Assembly: GCF_002160755.1 (NCBI RefSeq)
Contig: NZ_NFLE01000002.1
Location: 62,001 to 126,000 of the forward strand
Reading direction: 5' to 3'
Source: Lachnoclostridium sp. An14
GTDB lineage: Bacteria; Bacillota; Clostridia; Lachnospirales; Lachnospiraceae
Length of the DNA: 64,000 nucleotides
Both the position numbers and the translations under genes were made by a program. This document shows, in pieces, positions 19,340-28,370 of the stretch. Below the pieces are notes generated by a model. The model searched no databases, was not told the origin of the DNA, and was given only the letters and a program-made list of their open reading frames with translations. Each line of letters starts with the position of its first letter. Within the stretch, counting starts at the first letter, position 1.

Positions 19340-19601
19340 ATTCTTCCATCTCCTTTTCCAGCCGGTCATACACCTCCGCCGGAACCGCCATCTTAAAGGA
19401 ACGGTCCAGGCCGCGGCTCTTTTTCGCCTTCCGGAAACAATCCATGGAGCGGCAGAGATAAGCTCCCCGCCCATTTTTCTTGCCGGTGGCGTCCAGCACG
19501 ATCTCTCCCTCCGTCGTCCGCAGAACACGGAGCATTTCTCTCTTATCCTTCATCTCTCCACAGCCGATACACTGTCTGAGCGGAATCTTCTTTACACTCA
19601 C
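19326..19601 (-). CDS. ylxR: YlxR family RNA-binding protein (DUF448)
   Basis: A 91-residue protein of the nusA operon with the family signature RQCIGCGEMKDKREMLRVLR near the N-terminus and GRGAYLCRSMDCFRKAKKSR in the middle. Homologues are nucleic-acid-binding and have been linked to rRNA or RNase P regulation; the role here is inferred from family and position. Follows nusA by 18 bases. Confidence 0.93.
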   Translation of the reverse strand: MSVKKIPLRQCIGCGEMKDKREMLRVLRTTEGEIVLDATGKKNGRGAYLCRSMDCFRKAKKSRGLDRSFKMAVPAEVYDRLEKEMEEFGRQ

Positions 19602-19619
19602 TCGATTTCCCTTTCCATC

Positions 19620-20837
19620 TTACTGATCCTGATAATCGTCCTCGTCCCGGTAGCTGTCGTAGGCGCCGTCGGGATCCTCCTCGTAGGAATCCTCCCCGTA
19701 AGCGTCCTCGTCATAGGAATCCATATCCTGGTACTCCTCGTAGCCGCCTTCCTCTCTGTCGTCTAAGCCCAGCTCGTCAAAAAGTCCCATCTCTCTGGCC
19801 TGCGTCTCGCTCTTAATGTCGATCTTGTAGCCGGTGAGTCTGGCCGCCAGTCTGGCGTTCTGGCCCTCCTTGCCGATGGCAAGGGAAAGCTGATAGTCGG
19901 GAACGATGACCTGGGCCTCCTTCTCCTCCTCGTCAGCCACCACGCAGATGACCTTCGCCGGGGAAAGGGCGTTCTCGATCAGGTAGGCCGGGTTCTCATC
20001 CCAGTTGATGATGTCGATCTTCTCGCCGCCCAGCTCATTTACAATACTGCCCACTCTGGCTCCGTTTAACCCGACGCAGGCGCCTACGGGATCCACATTG
20101 GCATCGTTGGAGGCAACGGCGATCTTTGTTCTGGAGCCGGCCTCTCTGGCGATGGCCTTGATCTCCACCGTGCCGTCCTTTACCTCGGCGACTTCCTCCT
20201 CAAACAGCCGTTTTACCAGATCCGGATGGGTTCTGGAAACGGAAATCCTCGGTCCCTTCGGCGTATCCTTTACCTCCAGGATGTAGACCTTCACACGGTC
20301 CGTGGGGTTTAAGACCTCTCCCTTAACCTGCTCGGACTCGTTTAAAATGGCGTCCACGCGGCCCAGGTTGATGCTGATATTGCGGCCCAGGAAACGGGTC
20401 ACGGTGCCGGTCATGACCTCCTTCTCCATGCTGTAGTATTCCTTATAGAGGACTTTTCTCTCCTCCTCGCGGATCTTCTGAAGGATGACGTTCTTGGCAT
20501 TCTGAGTGGCGATGCGGCCGAACTCCTTGGACTTGATCGGCACGTGAACGATGTCGCCCAGATCATACTTGGGATCCATCATCTTCGCCTCCGCCAGGCT
20601 GATCTGCAGCATGGGATCGCCCTCCTCCGGGTCTAACTGCTCCACAACCTCTTTCTCGGCGTACACAGAGAAATCGCCGGTGGACGGGTTGATATTCACC
20701 TTTACGTTGTCCGCCTTGCCAAAGTGGTTCTTGCACGCTGTCAGCAGGGAGTTCTCAATGGCTTCGAGCAGAGTTTCCTTGCTGATGTTCTTCTCTTTTT
20801 CCACCTGCTCCAATGCTTCCAACAGTTCCTTATTCAT
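19620..20837 (-). CDS. nusA: Transcription termination/antitermination protein NusA
   Basis: RNA polymerase pausing and antitermination factor. The 405-residue protein has an N-terminal domain starting MNKELLEALEQVEKEKNISK, an S1 domain (about 135-200) and two KH domains (GLNGARVGSIVNELGGEKID, IGKEGQNARLAARLTGYKID). The last 60 residues are an acidic Asp/Glu/Tyr-rich tail with repeated DSYDEDAYGEDSYEEDPD-like units. Like other Firmicute NusA it lacks the two C-terminal acidic repeat domains of E. coli, but this tail is longer than usual. Second gene of the operon, 24 bases after rimP. Confidence 0.96.
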   Translation of the reverse strand: MNKELLEALEQVEKEKNISKETLLEAIENSLLTACKNHFGKADNVKVNINPSTGDFSVYAEKEVVEQLDPEEGDPMLQISLAEAKMMDPKYDLGDIVHVPIKSKEFGRIATQNAKNVILQKIREEERKVLYKEYYSMEKEVMTGTVTRFLGRNISINLGRVDAILNESEQVKGEVLNPTDRVKVYILEVKDTPKGPRISVSRTHPDLVKRLFEEEVAEVKDGTVEIKAIAREAGSRTKIAVASNDANVDPVGACVGLNGARVGSIVNELGGEKIDIINWDENPAYLIENALSPAKVICVVADEEEKEAQVIVPDYQLSLAIGKEGQNARLAARLTGYKIDIKSETQAREMGLFDELGLDDREEGGYEEYQDMDSYDEDAYGEDSYEEDPDGAYDSYRDEDDYQDQ

Positions 20838-20861
20838 TGTTCTTCATCCTCCTATTTCCTC

Positions 20862-21326
20862 TTAGAAATCGAATGCCAGCCGGATCAGCGCGATTTCGCC
20901 GCGCTCAAACACCAGCTCAGTCCCGTCTTCCTCTATGGTGACTGTATCTTTATCGTATGCCTTCAGCGTTCCGGTAAAGTCCTTTCTCTTATCCCTGGCC
21001 CGGTACAGCTTTACGTCCACGTCCTTGCCGATGCTGCGGGCAAAGTCCTTTTCCTTCTTTAAGGGCCTCCCGAGCCCCGGCGAGCTCACCTCCAGGATGT
21101 AGCTCTCCGCAATGAAGTCCTCTTTGTCCAGCCAGTCGCTGAGCCGTCTGCTCACCGTCTCGCAGTCGTCCACGGAAAAGCCGCCTTCCTTATCCACGTA
21201 AGCCCGCAGATACCAGGTGCCGGCCTCCTTTACCCATTCCACGTCCACCAGCTCAAATTGATGTTCCTCCATAATCGGCTGCAGGAACCGTTCCACCCGC
21301 TCCTCATAGCTCTCTCGTCTCGTCAT
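20862..21326 (-). CDS. rimP: Ribosome maturation factor RimP
   Basis: 30S assembly factor. The 154-residue protein shows FELVDVEWVKEAGTWYLRAYVDKEGG, VDDCETVSRRLSDWLD, the RimP hallmark YILEVSSPGLGRPLKKEKDF, and a C-terminal SH3-like domain. The ATG at 21324-21326, with a GGTGGAGAG site, is preferred to an in-frame ATG 81 bases upstream whose product is not family-like. First gene of the operon. Confidence 0.94.
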   Translation of the reverse strand: MTRRESYEERVERFLQPIMEEHQFELVDVEWVKEAGTWYLRAYVDKEGGFSVDDCETVSRRLSDWLDKEDFIAESYILEVSSPGLGRPLKKEKDFARSIGKDVDVKLYRARDKRKDFTGTLKAYDKDTVTIEEDGTELVFERGEIALIRLAFDF

Positions 21327-21477
21327 CTCTCCACCACCCTCCGAACCTGCGCGTAAAACCGCGGCCGCACAAAATCCCCTGTGCCTCCGGGACAGATTCG
21401 TCTCCATCCCGCCTCCGCGGCAGCCGCCAAAGGCCCGCGGGGACGCGGAGCCTGGCTCTCTGCTTTACGCAAACAAA

Positions 21478-21499
21478 AGAGTGGGCGTTTACCCACTCT
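21478..21499 (-). terminator. Terminator after phoR
   Basis: AGAGTGGG/CCCACTCT hairpin. On the minus strand the stem runs into TTTTGTTT. It ends the phosphate operon 107 bases after the phoR stop. Confidence 0.85.
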
Positions 21500-21605
21500 C
21501 TACTGTCAGTCTAAGTTATCATACCCAGTATAGCACTCCCATACGGGAAATGCAAGGTTTTTTTCCAGTTTTGTCAGCTTTTATCGGCCTTTTATCCGCT
21601 TTCTA

Positions 21606-22961
21606 TCAGCTTTTCCAGGTCAGGGTGACCACCGTGCCCTCGTCGGGACGGCTGTCCAGCTCCACCGCCGCTCCCAGAAACGCGGCCCCGTGCTTGACGA
21701 TGGAAAGCCCCAGTCCCGTACCGCCGATGGATTTGGAGTGGCTCTTATCCACCCGGTAGAACCGTTCAAACACGCGGCCCTGGTGCTCCTTCGCGATGCC
21801 GATGCCGGTGTCCGCCACCACCAGCTGGGTCCCCTTCCGGTCCCGTTTCACCCGGACGATCACCGTGCCGTTTTCCCGATTGTACTTTACCGCGTTGTCG
21901 CACAGGTTGTAGATCACCTCGTCCAGGATCATCCGCACCCCGCCGATCTTTACGTGTTCTCCCAAAAGCTGGAGGTTCAGGTGCTTTTTCCTCGCCGGCT
22001 CCTCCAGCCGGCCAAGCACCTCCTCCGCCATCTCATAGAGGTCGATCTCCTCCTTGTCGTAGGGGATTCCCCCCTCGTCCAGCTGGGAAATTTTAATGAT
22101 GTCGTTTACCAGCACAATCAGGCGCTGGGACTCCTCAAAGATCTTTCCCGCAAAACCCGGGATGTCCTCCGGCTTTACGATGCCGTTCTGGATGATCTCG
22201 GCAAAGCCGGAAATGGAGGTCAGAGGGGTTTTTAACTCGTGGGATACATTGGCGGTAAATTCCCGCCGCAGCCGCTCCTTCATGTCCTCAAATTCCCGCT
22301 GCTGTTTCTGGGCCTCCAGCACCTGCTTGACGATGGTCTCCTTCTGGTGGGTGATTTTCCGGATCAGGGGGGCGATTTCCTCGTACACATCCCCCTCCTT
22401 CACCTCCTCCAGGTCCAGGCGGTTGATGGGCTCCACGATCTTTCCCGAGGCCCGCATGGCGAAAAACGCCGCCATCAGCACCATGAAAAGGCTCACGGCG
22501 CACATGGGATAGAGAAGGTTGGCAAAGACGGTGAACACGTGGTATTCGCTCCCGGCCAGCCGCAGCACCTGGCCGCTTTCCAGCCTCTTAGCGTAGTAGA
22601 GGGTGGGCTCCTCCAGGGAGTGGGACCGTCTGGACGCCTCCCCCTCGCCCGTGGCAAGGGCCTCCCGGATCTCCTCCCGGTTCCCATGATTTTCCATGAC
22701 GGAAGGATCCGCCTGGTTGTCATAGAGCACCGTTCCGTCCGGATCCACCAGGGTGATCCTCTTTTCCGTCTGCTCCAGTTTTCTTAAATACTCCGCCCCG
22801 TCCGCCTCCACGCCGGGAGCCAGGTACACGGCCTCGTCCCTCAGCTCGCTCCTCTGCTGCACATTTACGTATCCGTAAACCACCCCCAGGGTGATGATCA
22901 GAATGGCCGCCAGCACGGCCACGCTCACACAAAGGATCGAGCGGAATATCCGTTTTGTCAC
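21606..22961 (-). CDS. phoR: Phosphate regulon sensor histidine kinase PhoR
   Basis: Membrane sensor kinase that phosphorylates PhoP under phosphate limitation. The 451-residue protein has two membrane helices (about 8-30 and 155-178) bounding an extracytoplasmic sensor region, then the H box FTANVSHELKTPLTSISGF (about 240), the N box, and ATP-binding DTGIGIAKEHQGRVFERFYR and GGTGLGLSIVKH. It starts with GTG at 22959-22961, with AGGAGGAAC just upstream; the TGA of phoP overlaps this start, so the pair is coupled. Last gene of the pst-pho operon. Confidence 0.93.
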   Translation of the reverse strand: MTKRIFRSILCVSVAVLAAILIITLGVVYGYVNVQQRSELRDEAVYLAPGVEADGAEYLRKLEQTEKRITLVDPDGTVLYDNQADPSVMENHGNREEIREALATGEGEASRRSHSLEEPTLYYAKRLESGQVLRLAGSEYHVFTVFANLLYPMCAVSLFMVLMAAFFAMRASGKIVEPINRLDLEEVKEGDVYEEIAPLIRKITHQKETIVKQVLEAQKQQREFEDMKERLRREFTANVSHELKTPLTSISGFAEIIQNGIVKPEDIPGFAGKIFEESQRLIVLVNDIIKISQLDEGGIPYDKEEIDLYEMAEEVLGRLEEPARKKHLNLQLLGEHVKIGGVRMILDEVIYNLCDNAVKYNRENGTVIVRVKRDRKGTQLVVADTGIGIAKEHQGRVFERFYRVDKSHSKSIGGTGLGLSIVKHGAAFLGAAVELDSRPDEGTVVTLTWKS

Positions 22962-23632
22962 TTCTCTGTTCCTCCTATTTTATAGCCCATTCCCCGGACG
23001 GTCTCAATGAGCTGCCCGGCGCTCCCCAGCTTTTGCCGCAGAGTCTTTACGTGGACGTCCACCGTCCGGCTTTCCCCGTCCGCCAGGTATCCCCAGACGG
23101 AGCTTAGGAGCTGACTCCTGGTACAGACCCGGTCCGGCTGGCTCACAAGGGCCAGGAGCAGCTCAAATTCCTTGGACGTGAGGACGACGGTCTCCCCGTC
23201 CACCGTCACCCGGCGGCTCTCCGGGTACACCTGGATGCTCCCGCATTGGTAGATCTCGCCCTTTTTCTCCGCGGTGCGGCGCATGACTGCCCGGATTCTG
23301 GCCAACAGCTCCATCATGCCGAAGGGCTTGGGGATGTAGTCGTCCGCCCCGCTGTCTAAGCCCAGCACGGTGTCGTACTCGCTCCCTCTGGCCGTGAGCA
23401 TGATCACCGGCAGCCTGGAAAGCCCCGGCGTCCCTTTCAGTTTTTTCAGCACAGAGAGGCCGTCCGTCTCCGGCAGCATAATGTCCAAAAGCACCAGCTC
23501 CGGCGTCCGTTTTTCCAACGCTTTAAAAAAGGCGGACGGGCGCTCAAAGCCCTCCGCCTCCATCCCCTGGCTGGTGAGGGTATACGCCACCAGCTCCCGG
23601 ATGCTGCTGTCATCCTCCACGATGTAAATCAT
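22958..23632 (-). CDS. phoP: Phosphate regulon response regulator
   Basis: OmpR/PhoB-type transcription factor. The 224-residue protein has a receiver domain with the phospho-acceptor Asp in VLLDIMLPETDG (about residue 51), the switch residues in IMLTARGSEYD and the Lys in DDYIPKPFGMMEL, and a C-terminal winged helix (about 125-222; LTSKEFELLLALVSQPDRV, then SRTVDVHVKTLRQKLG). Downstream of phoU and overlapping phoR. Orthologues are named PhoP in Bacillus and PhoB in E. coli. Confidence 0.93.
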   Translation of the reverse strand: MIYIVEDDSSIRELVAYTLTSQGMEAEGFERPSAFFKALEKRTPELVLLDIMLPETDGLSVLKKLKGTPGLSRLPVIMLTARGSEYDTVLGLDSGADDYIPKPFGMMELLARIRAVMRRTAEKKGEIYQCGSIQVYPESRRVTVDGETVVLTSKEFELLLALVSQPDRVCTRSQLLSSVWGYLADGESRTVDVHVKTLRQKLGSAGQLIETVRGMGYKIGGTEK

Positions 23633-23660
23633 AGCTTCGTCCTTTCAGCCTAGCCCTATT

Positions 23661-24323
23661 TTACAAAATCCTCACGTTTTTGACCAGCCCCGTATCGAAA
23701 AATTCCGTCCACTCACACACGTTGACGGCGTGGTCGCCGATCCGCTCCAGGTATTTGGCGATCATCAGCAGGTCTACCACCTTGTCGGACTCCGTGGCGT
23801 CCTCCTTCAGCATTCTGGCTACCTCCTGCTTCACCCGGTTAAAGAGGCCGTCGATGATGTCATCCCGGCTCTCCATGGAATGGGCCAGCTCCACGTCCTT
23901 TTTCACAAAGGCGTCAATGGACTCCCGCAGCATGGTTTTCACATTTTCCACCATCTCCGGCAGATACCCCACCATGGCCTCCGCGTCCTTCTGATCCAGA
24001 CGCAGGGCCAGCTCCGCGATGTCCACGGCGTGATCCCCGATCCGCTCCAGGTCCGTCACCACCTTGAGGGCCATGGAAATGTGGCGCAGATCCCTCGCCA
24101 CCGGCTGCTGGCGGAGCATCAGGGACAGGCACTGGGACTCGATCTCCTTTTCCATCCGGTCCACTTCCCCGTCGCCGCGGATGATTTTCTGAAGGGCCTC
24201 CCTGTCGTTGTTCCGGAAGGCCTCAAACGTCCTCTCGATCACCCGCTCCACCTTCGTTCCCATATCTGTGAGCGCGTCGTTTAAATTCTCCAGCTCCTGT
24301 TCAAATGAAATCCTCAATGTCAT
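23661..24323 (-). CDS. phoU: Phosphate transport system accessory protein PhoU
   Basis: Metal-binding helical protein that links the Pst transporter to PhoR signalling. The 220-residue protein has two repeated three-helix bundles. Each contains the family motif, VTDLERIGDHAVDIAEL (about 75-95) and MIAKYLERIGDHAVNVCEW (about 190-208). ATG at 24321-24323 with a GGAGGGAG site. Lies 11 bases after pstB. Confidence 0.96.
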   Translation of the reverse strand: MTLRISFEQELENLNDALTDMGTKVERVIERTFEAFRNNDREALQKIIRGDGEVDRMEKEIESQCLSLMLRQQPVARDLRHISMALKVVTDLERIGDHAVDIAELALRLDQKDAEAMVGYLPEMVENVKTMLRESIDAFVKKDVELAHSMESRDDIIDGLFNRVKQEVARMLKEDATESDKVVDLLMIAKYLERIGDHAVNVCEWTEFFDTGLVKNVRIL

Positions 24324-24334
24324 GGCTCCCTCCA

Positions 24335-25090
24335 TCAACCGAACCGTCCGGTCACATAGTCCTCTGTCTGTTTTTTCTTCGGATGGGAGAACAGCTCCTC
24401 CGTCTCCCCGTACTCGATCACCTCTCCCACCAGGAAGAAGGCGGTGTAGTCCGCGATTCTGGTGGCCTGCTGCATATTGTGGGTCACGATGATTACCGTG
24501 TATTTCTCCTTTAAGCTGTCCATCAGATCCTCAATCTTTAAGGTAGAAATGGGATCCAGGGCGGAGGTGGGCTCATCCATGAGGATCACCTCCGGCTCCA
24601 CCGCCAGAGCCCTGGCGATACACAGCCTCTGCTGCTGGCCTCCGGAAAGGCCGAGAGCCGACTTTTTCAGGCGGTCGTGCACCTCGTCCCAGAGGGCGGC
24701 TCCCCGCAGGGAGCGCTCCACGATCTCATCCAACTGGGCCTTGTTCTTCATGCCGTGGATTCTCGGCCCGTAGGCCACGTTGTCGTAAATGCTCATGGGA
24801 AAGGGATTCGGCTGCTGGAACACCATGCCGATCTTCTTTCTCAAAAGGGTGGTATCCACCTTCGGATCGTAAATGTCCTCTCCGTCCAGCAGCACCGTTC
24901 CCTCGATCTTTACGTTCGGTACCAAATCGTTCATCCTGTTTAAGGTCTTTAAATACGTGGATTTTCCGCATCCGGACGGGCCGATAAACGCGGTGATCTT
25001 GTTGGCGTAAAGGTCCAGATCAATGTTTTTCAGCGCGTGGTTGGCGCCGTAGTATAAGTTTAAATTCCTGGTGGAAATTTTTACATCCAT
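24335..25090 (-). CDS. pstB: Phosphate ABC transporter ATP-binding protein PstB
   Basis: ATPase of the high-affinity phosphate importer. The 251-residue protein shows Walker [10 protein letters not shown] (about 37-45), the PstB-specific Q-loop region [20 protein letters not shown], the signature [15 protein letters not shown] and Walker [13 protein letters not shown]. Good AAGGAG site. Separated from pstA by a 114-base spacer that holds an R1 repeat. Confidence 0.97.
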   Translation of the reverse strand: MDVKISTRNLNLYYGANHALKNIDLDLYANKITAFIGPSGCGKSTYLKTLNRMNDLVPNVKIEGTVLLDGEDIYDPKVDTTLLRKKIGMVFQQPNPFPMSIYDNVAYGPRIHGMKNKAQLDEIVERSLRGAALWDEVHDRLKKSALGLSGGQQQRLCIARALAVEPEVILMDEPTSALDPISTLKIEDLMDSLKEKYTVIIVTHNMQQATRIADYTAFFLVGEVIEYGETEELFSHPKKKQTEDYVTGRFG

Positions 25091-25110
25091 GAAAATTCTC
25101 CTTTATCTGT

Positions 25111-25180
25111 GATACCAGGGTCAAAAGGTCAGAAATCCGATGCAAGCTTGCCTGCAAGAGGATTTTTGACCCCAACATCT
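25111..25180 (-). repeat. Dispersed repeat R1, short copy between pstA and pstB
   Basis: Reverse complement of the last 60 bases or so of the full R1 copy at 34988-35189 (GATACCAGGGTCAAAAGG, then CAAGAGGATTTTTGACC), directly joined to the complement of the R1 start (CCAACATC). It is thus an R1 with its middle deleted, in the opposite orientation. Transcribed within the pst operon. Confidence 0.8.
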
Positions 25181-25204
25181 TATCTGTGTGATCCCGTCTC
25201 CCAG

Positions 25205-26107
25205 TCACTGTTTCGCCGTGCCGAATTTTTTCGTCACGAAACGGGCCAGCAGGTTAATCCCCAGCACGATGACAAGCAGCACCACCGCGATCCCGAAGGC
25301 CTGGTCGTATTTCGCCTTCTGCATGGACAGGTAGAGCTGGATGGTCAGCGTTCCACTGGACTCAAACAGCTTGGAAAACAGATTCCTGGGCAGCCTGAAA
25401 TCACTGCCTGCCGTAAAGAGCAGGGCGGCGGACTCTCCCACGATACGCCCCACGGAAAGAATGATGCCGGTGAGGATGCCGGGGGCCGCGCTGGGCAGCA
25501 GGATGGTGCGGATCATATACCACTTGGTGGCCCCGATTCCCAGAGCGCCGGAGCGGTAGCTGTCCGGAACGGTGCGAAGGGCCTCCTGGGTGTTTCTGGT
25601 GATCAGGGGCAGCACCATCAGCGTCAGGGTAAAGGAACCGGTGAGCACGGAATAGCTTAAGCCAAGCACCTTTCCAAACACCACCATTCCAAACAGTCCA
25701 AAGATAATGGACGGGATGCCGGAGAGGATCTCCGTGGTAAACTCAATGCTTCGCACCAGCCGTCCCGGTTTAGCGTACTCGTTTAAGTAAATGGCGGAAC
25801 CCACGCCCACAGGCACGGCGATCATCAGGGTGATGACGATGATGTAAAGGGTGTTGACAATGTTTCCCAGGATGCCGAAGGTCCCTTTGATGGAACTCTG
25901 CACCGTGGATAAAAACTCCCAGCTCACCTGGGGAATCCCGCGGACGAACACGTAAACCATGATCCCCGCCAGAATGGCGATGGCGATGGCCGCCGCCAGA
26001 TAGATCAGTCCCTTTAAAATCTGGTCGGAAATCCGGACCTTTTTATTGTAAATGCTGGTCTCCCTCCCCACCCGGGGGCAGGCACCTCCAATCAGGTCAT
26101 CAGTCAT
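25205..26107 (-). CDS. pstA: Phosphate ABC transporter permease PstA
   Basis: Inner-membrane subunit of the phosphate importer. The 300-residue protein has six predicted membrane helices and the typical permease loop with GALGIGATKWYMIRTILLPSAAPGI (about 195-220). The N-terminal 25 residues before the first helix are longer than in many PstA. Its start overlaps the pstC stop by 8 bases; AGGAGAGG lies just upstream. Confidence 0.96.
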   Translation of the reverse strand: MTDDLIGGACPRVGRETSIYNKKVRISDQILKGLIYLAAAIAIAILAGIMVYVFVRGIPQVSWEFLSTVQSSIKGTFGILGNIVNTLYIIVITLMIAVPVGVGSAIYLNEYAKPGRLVRSIEFTTEILSGIPSIIFGLFGMVVFGKVLGLSYSVLTGSFTLTLMVLPLITRNTQEALRTVPDSYRSGALGIGATKWYMIRTILLPSAAPGILTGIILSVGRIVGESAALLFTAGSDFRLPRNLFSKLFESSGTLTIQLYLSMQKAKYDQAFGIAVVLLVIVLGINLLARFVTKKFGTAKQ

Positions 26108-27035
26108 TTTTTGCCTCTCCTTTCTTAAACAAACGGGTCAGGCCCACGTTGATGGCCATGATAAACACAAACAGCACCAGTCCAATGGTAAACAGCACCT
26201 GACGGTGCAGTCCCTCCGCGTAGGACATCTCCGCCACAATGGCTGTGGTCAGGAAACGGACGGAGTTGAAGGGCAGCGGAATGTTCACCGAGCTGCCGGA
26301 TACCAGGGTGATGGCCATGGCCTCGCCGATGGCTCTGCCGCAGCCCAGCACGATGGCCGCCATAATGCCGGATTTTGCCGCCGGGACGATGACCCGGAAA
26401 ATGGTCTGGATGTGGGTGGCTCCCAGGGCCAGGGACGCGCTCTTTAAGTGAGCGGGCACCGACCGCAGGGCCGACTCGCTGATGTTCACCACTGTGGGCA
26501 GAATCATCAGGGCCAGCACCAGCACCGCGGAAATTAAGTTCGCGCCGCCGGAATACTGGTGGGTGGCGGAACCCTCAAAAATCTTAATCTCCAGCTTATA
26601 CATCAGGGGATTTAAGATCAGCACCCCCAAAAGCCCGTAAATCACCGACGGGATACCAGCCAAAAGCTCTACCGCCGGACGCACCGCCGCCGCCAGTTTC
26701 GGCGGGGCCACCTCCGCCAGGAAAATAGCCGTAAACAGGCCGATGGGAACTCCGATCACAATGGCCATCAGCGTACCGGCCACGGAAGTCAGAATAACGT
26801 ACAAAATGCCGAAGGACGCGGGATCCGACGCCGGTTTCCACACAGTGCCGAACAGAATATCCGCGATACCCACCTGCATCAGGGCCGGAGCGCCGCTTAT
26901 GATCATGTATCCGGTGATGGAAACCACCGCCAGCACTGCCAGCAGGCCGCAGGCGGTGAAAATGAACTCCGCCCCTTTCTCCGCAGCCGACCGGTTCCTG
27001 CTGTTTCCGATAATTGAAATGACCTTATTATTCAT
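26100..27035 (-). CDS. pstC: Phosphate ABC transporter permease PstC
   Basis: Second membrane subunit of the phosphate importer. The 311-residue protein has six membrane helices and the loop ASLALGATHIQTIFRVIVPAAKSGI (about 218-242), plus the PstC-like GTVWKPASDPASFGILYVI after the first helix. Follows pstS with a 138-base spacer containing a hairpin. Confidence 0.96.
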   Translation of the reverse strand: MNNKVISIIGNSRNRSAAEKGAEFIFTACGLLAVLAVVSITGYMIISGAPALMQVGIADILFGTVWKPASDPASFGILYVILTSVAGTLMAIVIGVPIGLFTAIFLAEVAPPKLAAAVRPAVELLAGIPSVIYGLLGVLILNPLMYKLEIKIFEGSATHQYSGGANLISAVLVLALMILPTVVNISESALRSVPAHLKSASLALGATHIQTIFRVIVPAAKSGIMAAIVLGCGRAIGEAMAITLVSGSSVNIPLPFNSVRFLTTAIVAEMSYAEGLHRQVLFTIGLVLFVFIMAINVGLTRLFKKGEAKND

Positions 27036-27082
27036 GCCTTTCTTCCTCTCTCTGCGGCAGCCCCGCTGCCGTTTGCTGCCTG

Positions 27083-27103
27083 CTGTCCGTCCCAGGCGGA
27101 CAG
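27083..27103. other. Hairpin between pstS and pstC
   Basis: CTGTCCG/CGGACAG, with a second stem AACGGG/CCCGTT just beyond, in the pstS-pstC spacer. There is no long T run. Partial termination or 3' protection here would raise the binding protein above the membrane subunits, a common feature of such operons. Confidence 0.5.
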
Positions 27104-27173
27104 ACCGCTACGGCAGATAAAACGGGAGCATGACACGCCACGCCCCCGTTGTCTCTCCTGCCTGTACCGGGCT

Positions 27174-28082
27174 TTACTCTACAGTGATCAGGCCTACGCT
27201 CTTTACTAACTCCTGGCCCTCAGCAGAGTAGATGTAGTCAAACAGTCCCTGCACCAGCTCGCTCTGCTCGCTGATCTCGCCGTTGGTAGCCATTACGAAG
27301 GGACGGCTTAAGAAGTAGCTGCCATCCTTGATGTTGGCCTCGTTGGCCTCCACGCCCTCCAGGGTGAATGCCTTTACAGTGTCGTCCAGCACGTCCAGGG
27401 AAACGTATCCGATGGCTCCGGGAGTGGACGCCACTCTGGCCATCACCGCTCCGGTGGAATCCAGCTCGTTGGCGTACTGGCACTGATCCTCGATCTCCAG
27501 GATCTCCTCAAAGGCTCCTCTGGTACCGGATCCGGCCTCTCTGCCTACCACCACGATGGGAAGGCTCTCGCCGCCAAGGTCGCTCCAGTTGGTCACCTGG
27601 CCGGTGTAGATCTGAACCAGCTGCTCCTTGGTCAAGTCTGCCACGGAGTTGTTGGTGTCGGTCACTACGGCGATTCCGTCGATGGCCACGATGTTCTCCA
27701 CAGCGCCTTTGGATTTCTCATCATCCGTTAAGTTTCTGGAGGAGTTTCCGATGTCGCTCTGTCCGCTTAACACGGCCTCAACGCCGGCGGAAGAACCGGT
27801 GAACTCTGCCTGCACCTTCACATCCGGATGGAGCTCCATAAAGGTCTCCGCCACAGCGTTTGCCAGCTTTTCCATGGAGGTGGAGCCCGCCATGGTGATG
27901 GAGCCGCTCAGCTCCGCGCCAGCCTCTGCCGCGGTGGTCTCCTCCGCGCTCTCCTCGTCCGCGGCTGCGCTCTCCGTCGCCGCTGCCGTGGTAGCCGCGG
28001 TGGTCTCCGTCTCACTCTGTCCGCAAGCAGCCATACCAAATGCCATCATTCCTGCCAGTAACACAAATCCTGCTTTTTTCAT
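27174..28082 (-). CDS. pstS: Phosphate-binding lipoprotein PstS
   Basis: Extracellular phosphate receptor of the Pst importer. The 302-residue precursor has a lipoprotein signal (MKKAGFVLLAGMMAFGMAAC, Cys at about 20), a Thr/Ala/Glu-rich linker (about 25-50), then a PBP fold with the ligand motif AGSTSMEKLANAVAETF, EFTGSSAGVEAVLSGQSDIG and VVGREAGSGTRGAFEEI. The ATG at 28080-28082 with AAAGGAGAG is the start; the longer reading frame only runs through an R3 repeat. First gene of pstSCAB-phoU-phoP-phoR. Confidence 0.96.
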   Translation of the reverse strand: MKKAGFVLLAGMMAFGMAACGQSETETTAATTAAATESAAADEESAEETTAAEAGAELSGSITMAGSTSMEKLANAVAETFMELHPDVKVQAEFTGSSAGVEAVLSGQSDIGNSSRNLTDDEKSKGAVENIVAIDGIAVVTDTNNSVADLTKEQLVQIYTGQVTNWSDLGGESLPIVVVGREAGSGTRGAFEEILEIEDQCQYANELDSTGAVMARVASTPGAIGYVSLDVLDDTVKAFTLEGVEANEANIKDGSYFLSRPFVMATNGEISEQSELVQGLFDYIYSAEGQELVKSVGLITVE

Positions 28083-28119
28083 AATTGTTTTCTCTCCTTT
28101 GATTGATCGCGTTTTACTG

Positions 28120-28225
28120 TGAAAGCCCCGGATGGCGACGATGTAGATGTACGCGCTCACGCGCACAGATATATCAGCATCAGACAGGCTTTCATAATTT
28201 TTGATGACCGCGTTAGCGGCCATGT
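28120..28225 (+). repeat. Dispersed repeat R3, shortened copy in the pstS leader
   Basis: Starts TGAAAGCCCCGGATGGCG, holds a degenerate version of the long palindrome, and ends with ATGACCGCGTTAGCGG. Compared with the two copies at 32799-33203 it lacks about 100 central bases between CAGAC and GGCTTTCAT. It sits between the presumed pstS promoter and its start codon. Confidence 0.85.
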
Positions 28226-28317
28226 CCGTTTTGTGTCATGGAAATCTGTGTCTCCTATGATCCAAAACCTCCGGCGGGATGTTCACTTTTTATGTTGTTT
28301 CCCGCTTATGGGTCTAA

Positions 28318-28370
28318 GTATAAAAAAGAAACGTAAAATCTGTTATCACAATTCTGTTAAATCTGAGTAA
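28318..28370 (-). promoter_or_regulatory. Candidate pstS promoter and PhoP binding region
   Basis: On the minus strand TTTACT, TTAACA, ATAACA and TTTACG (between 28370 and 28330) resemble PhoP-box TTAACA-type hexamers; the first two are spaced 11 bases. A TATACT -10-like box follows at 28323-28318, without a good -35, as expected for an activated promoter. Low certainty. Confidence 0.4.
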
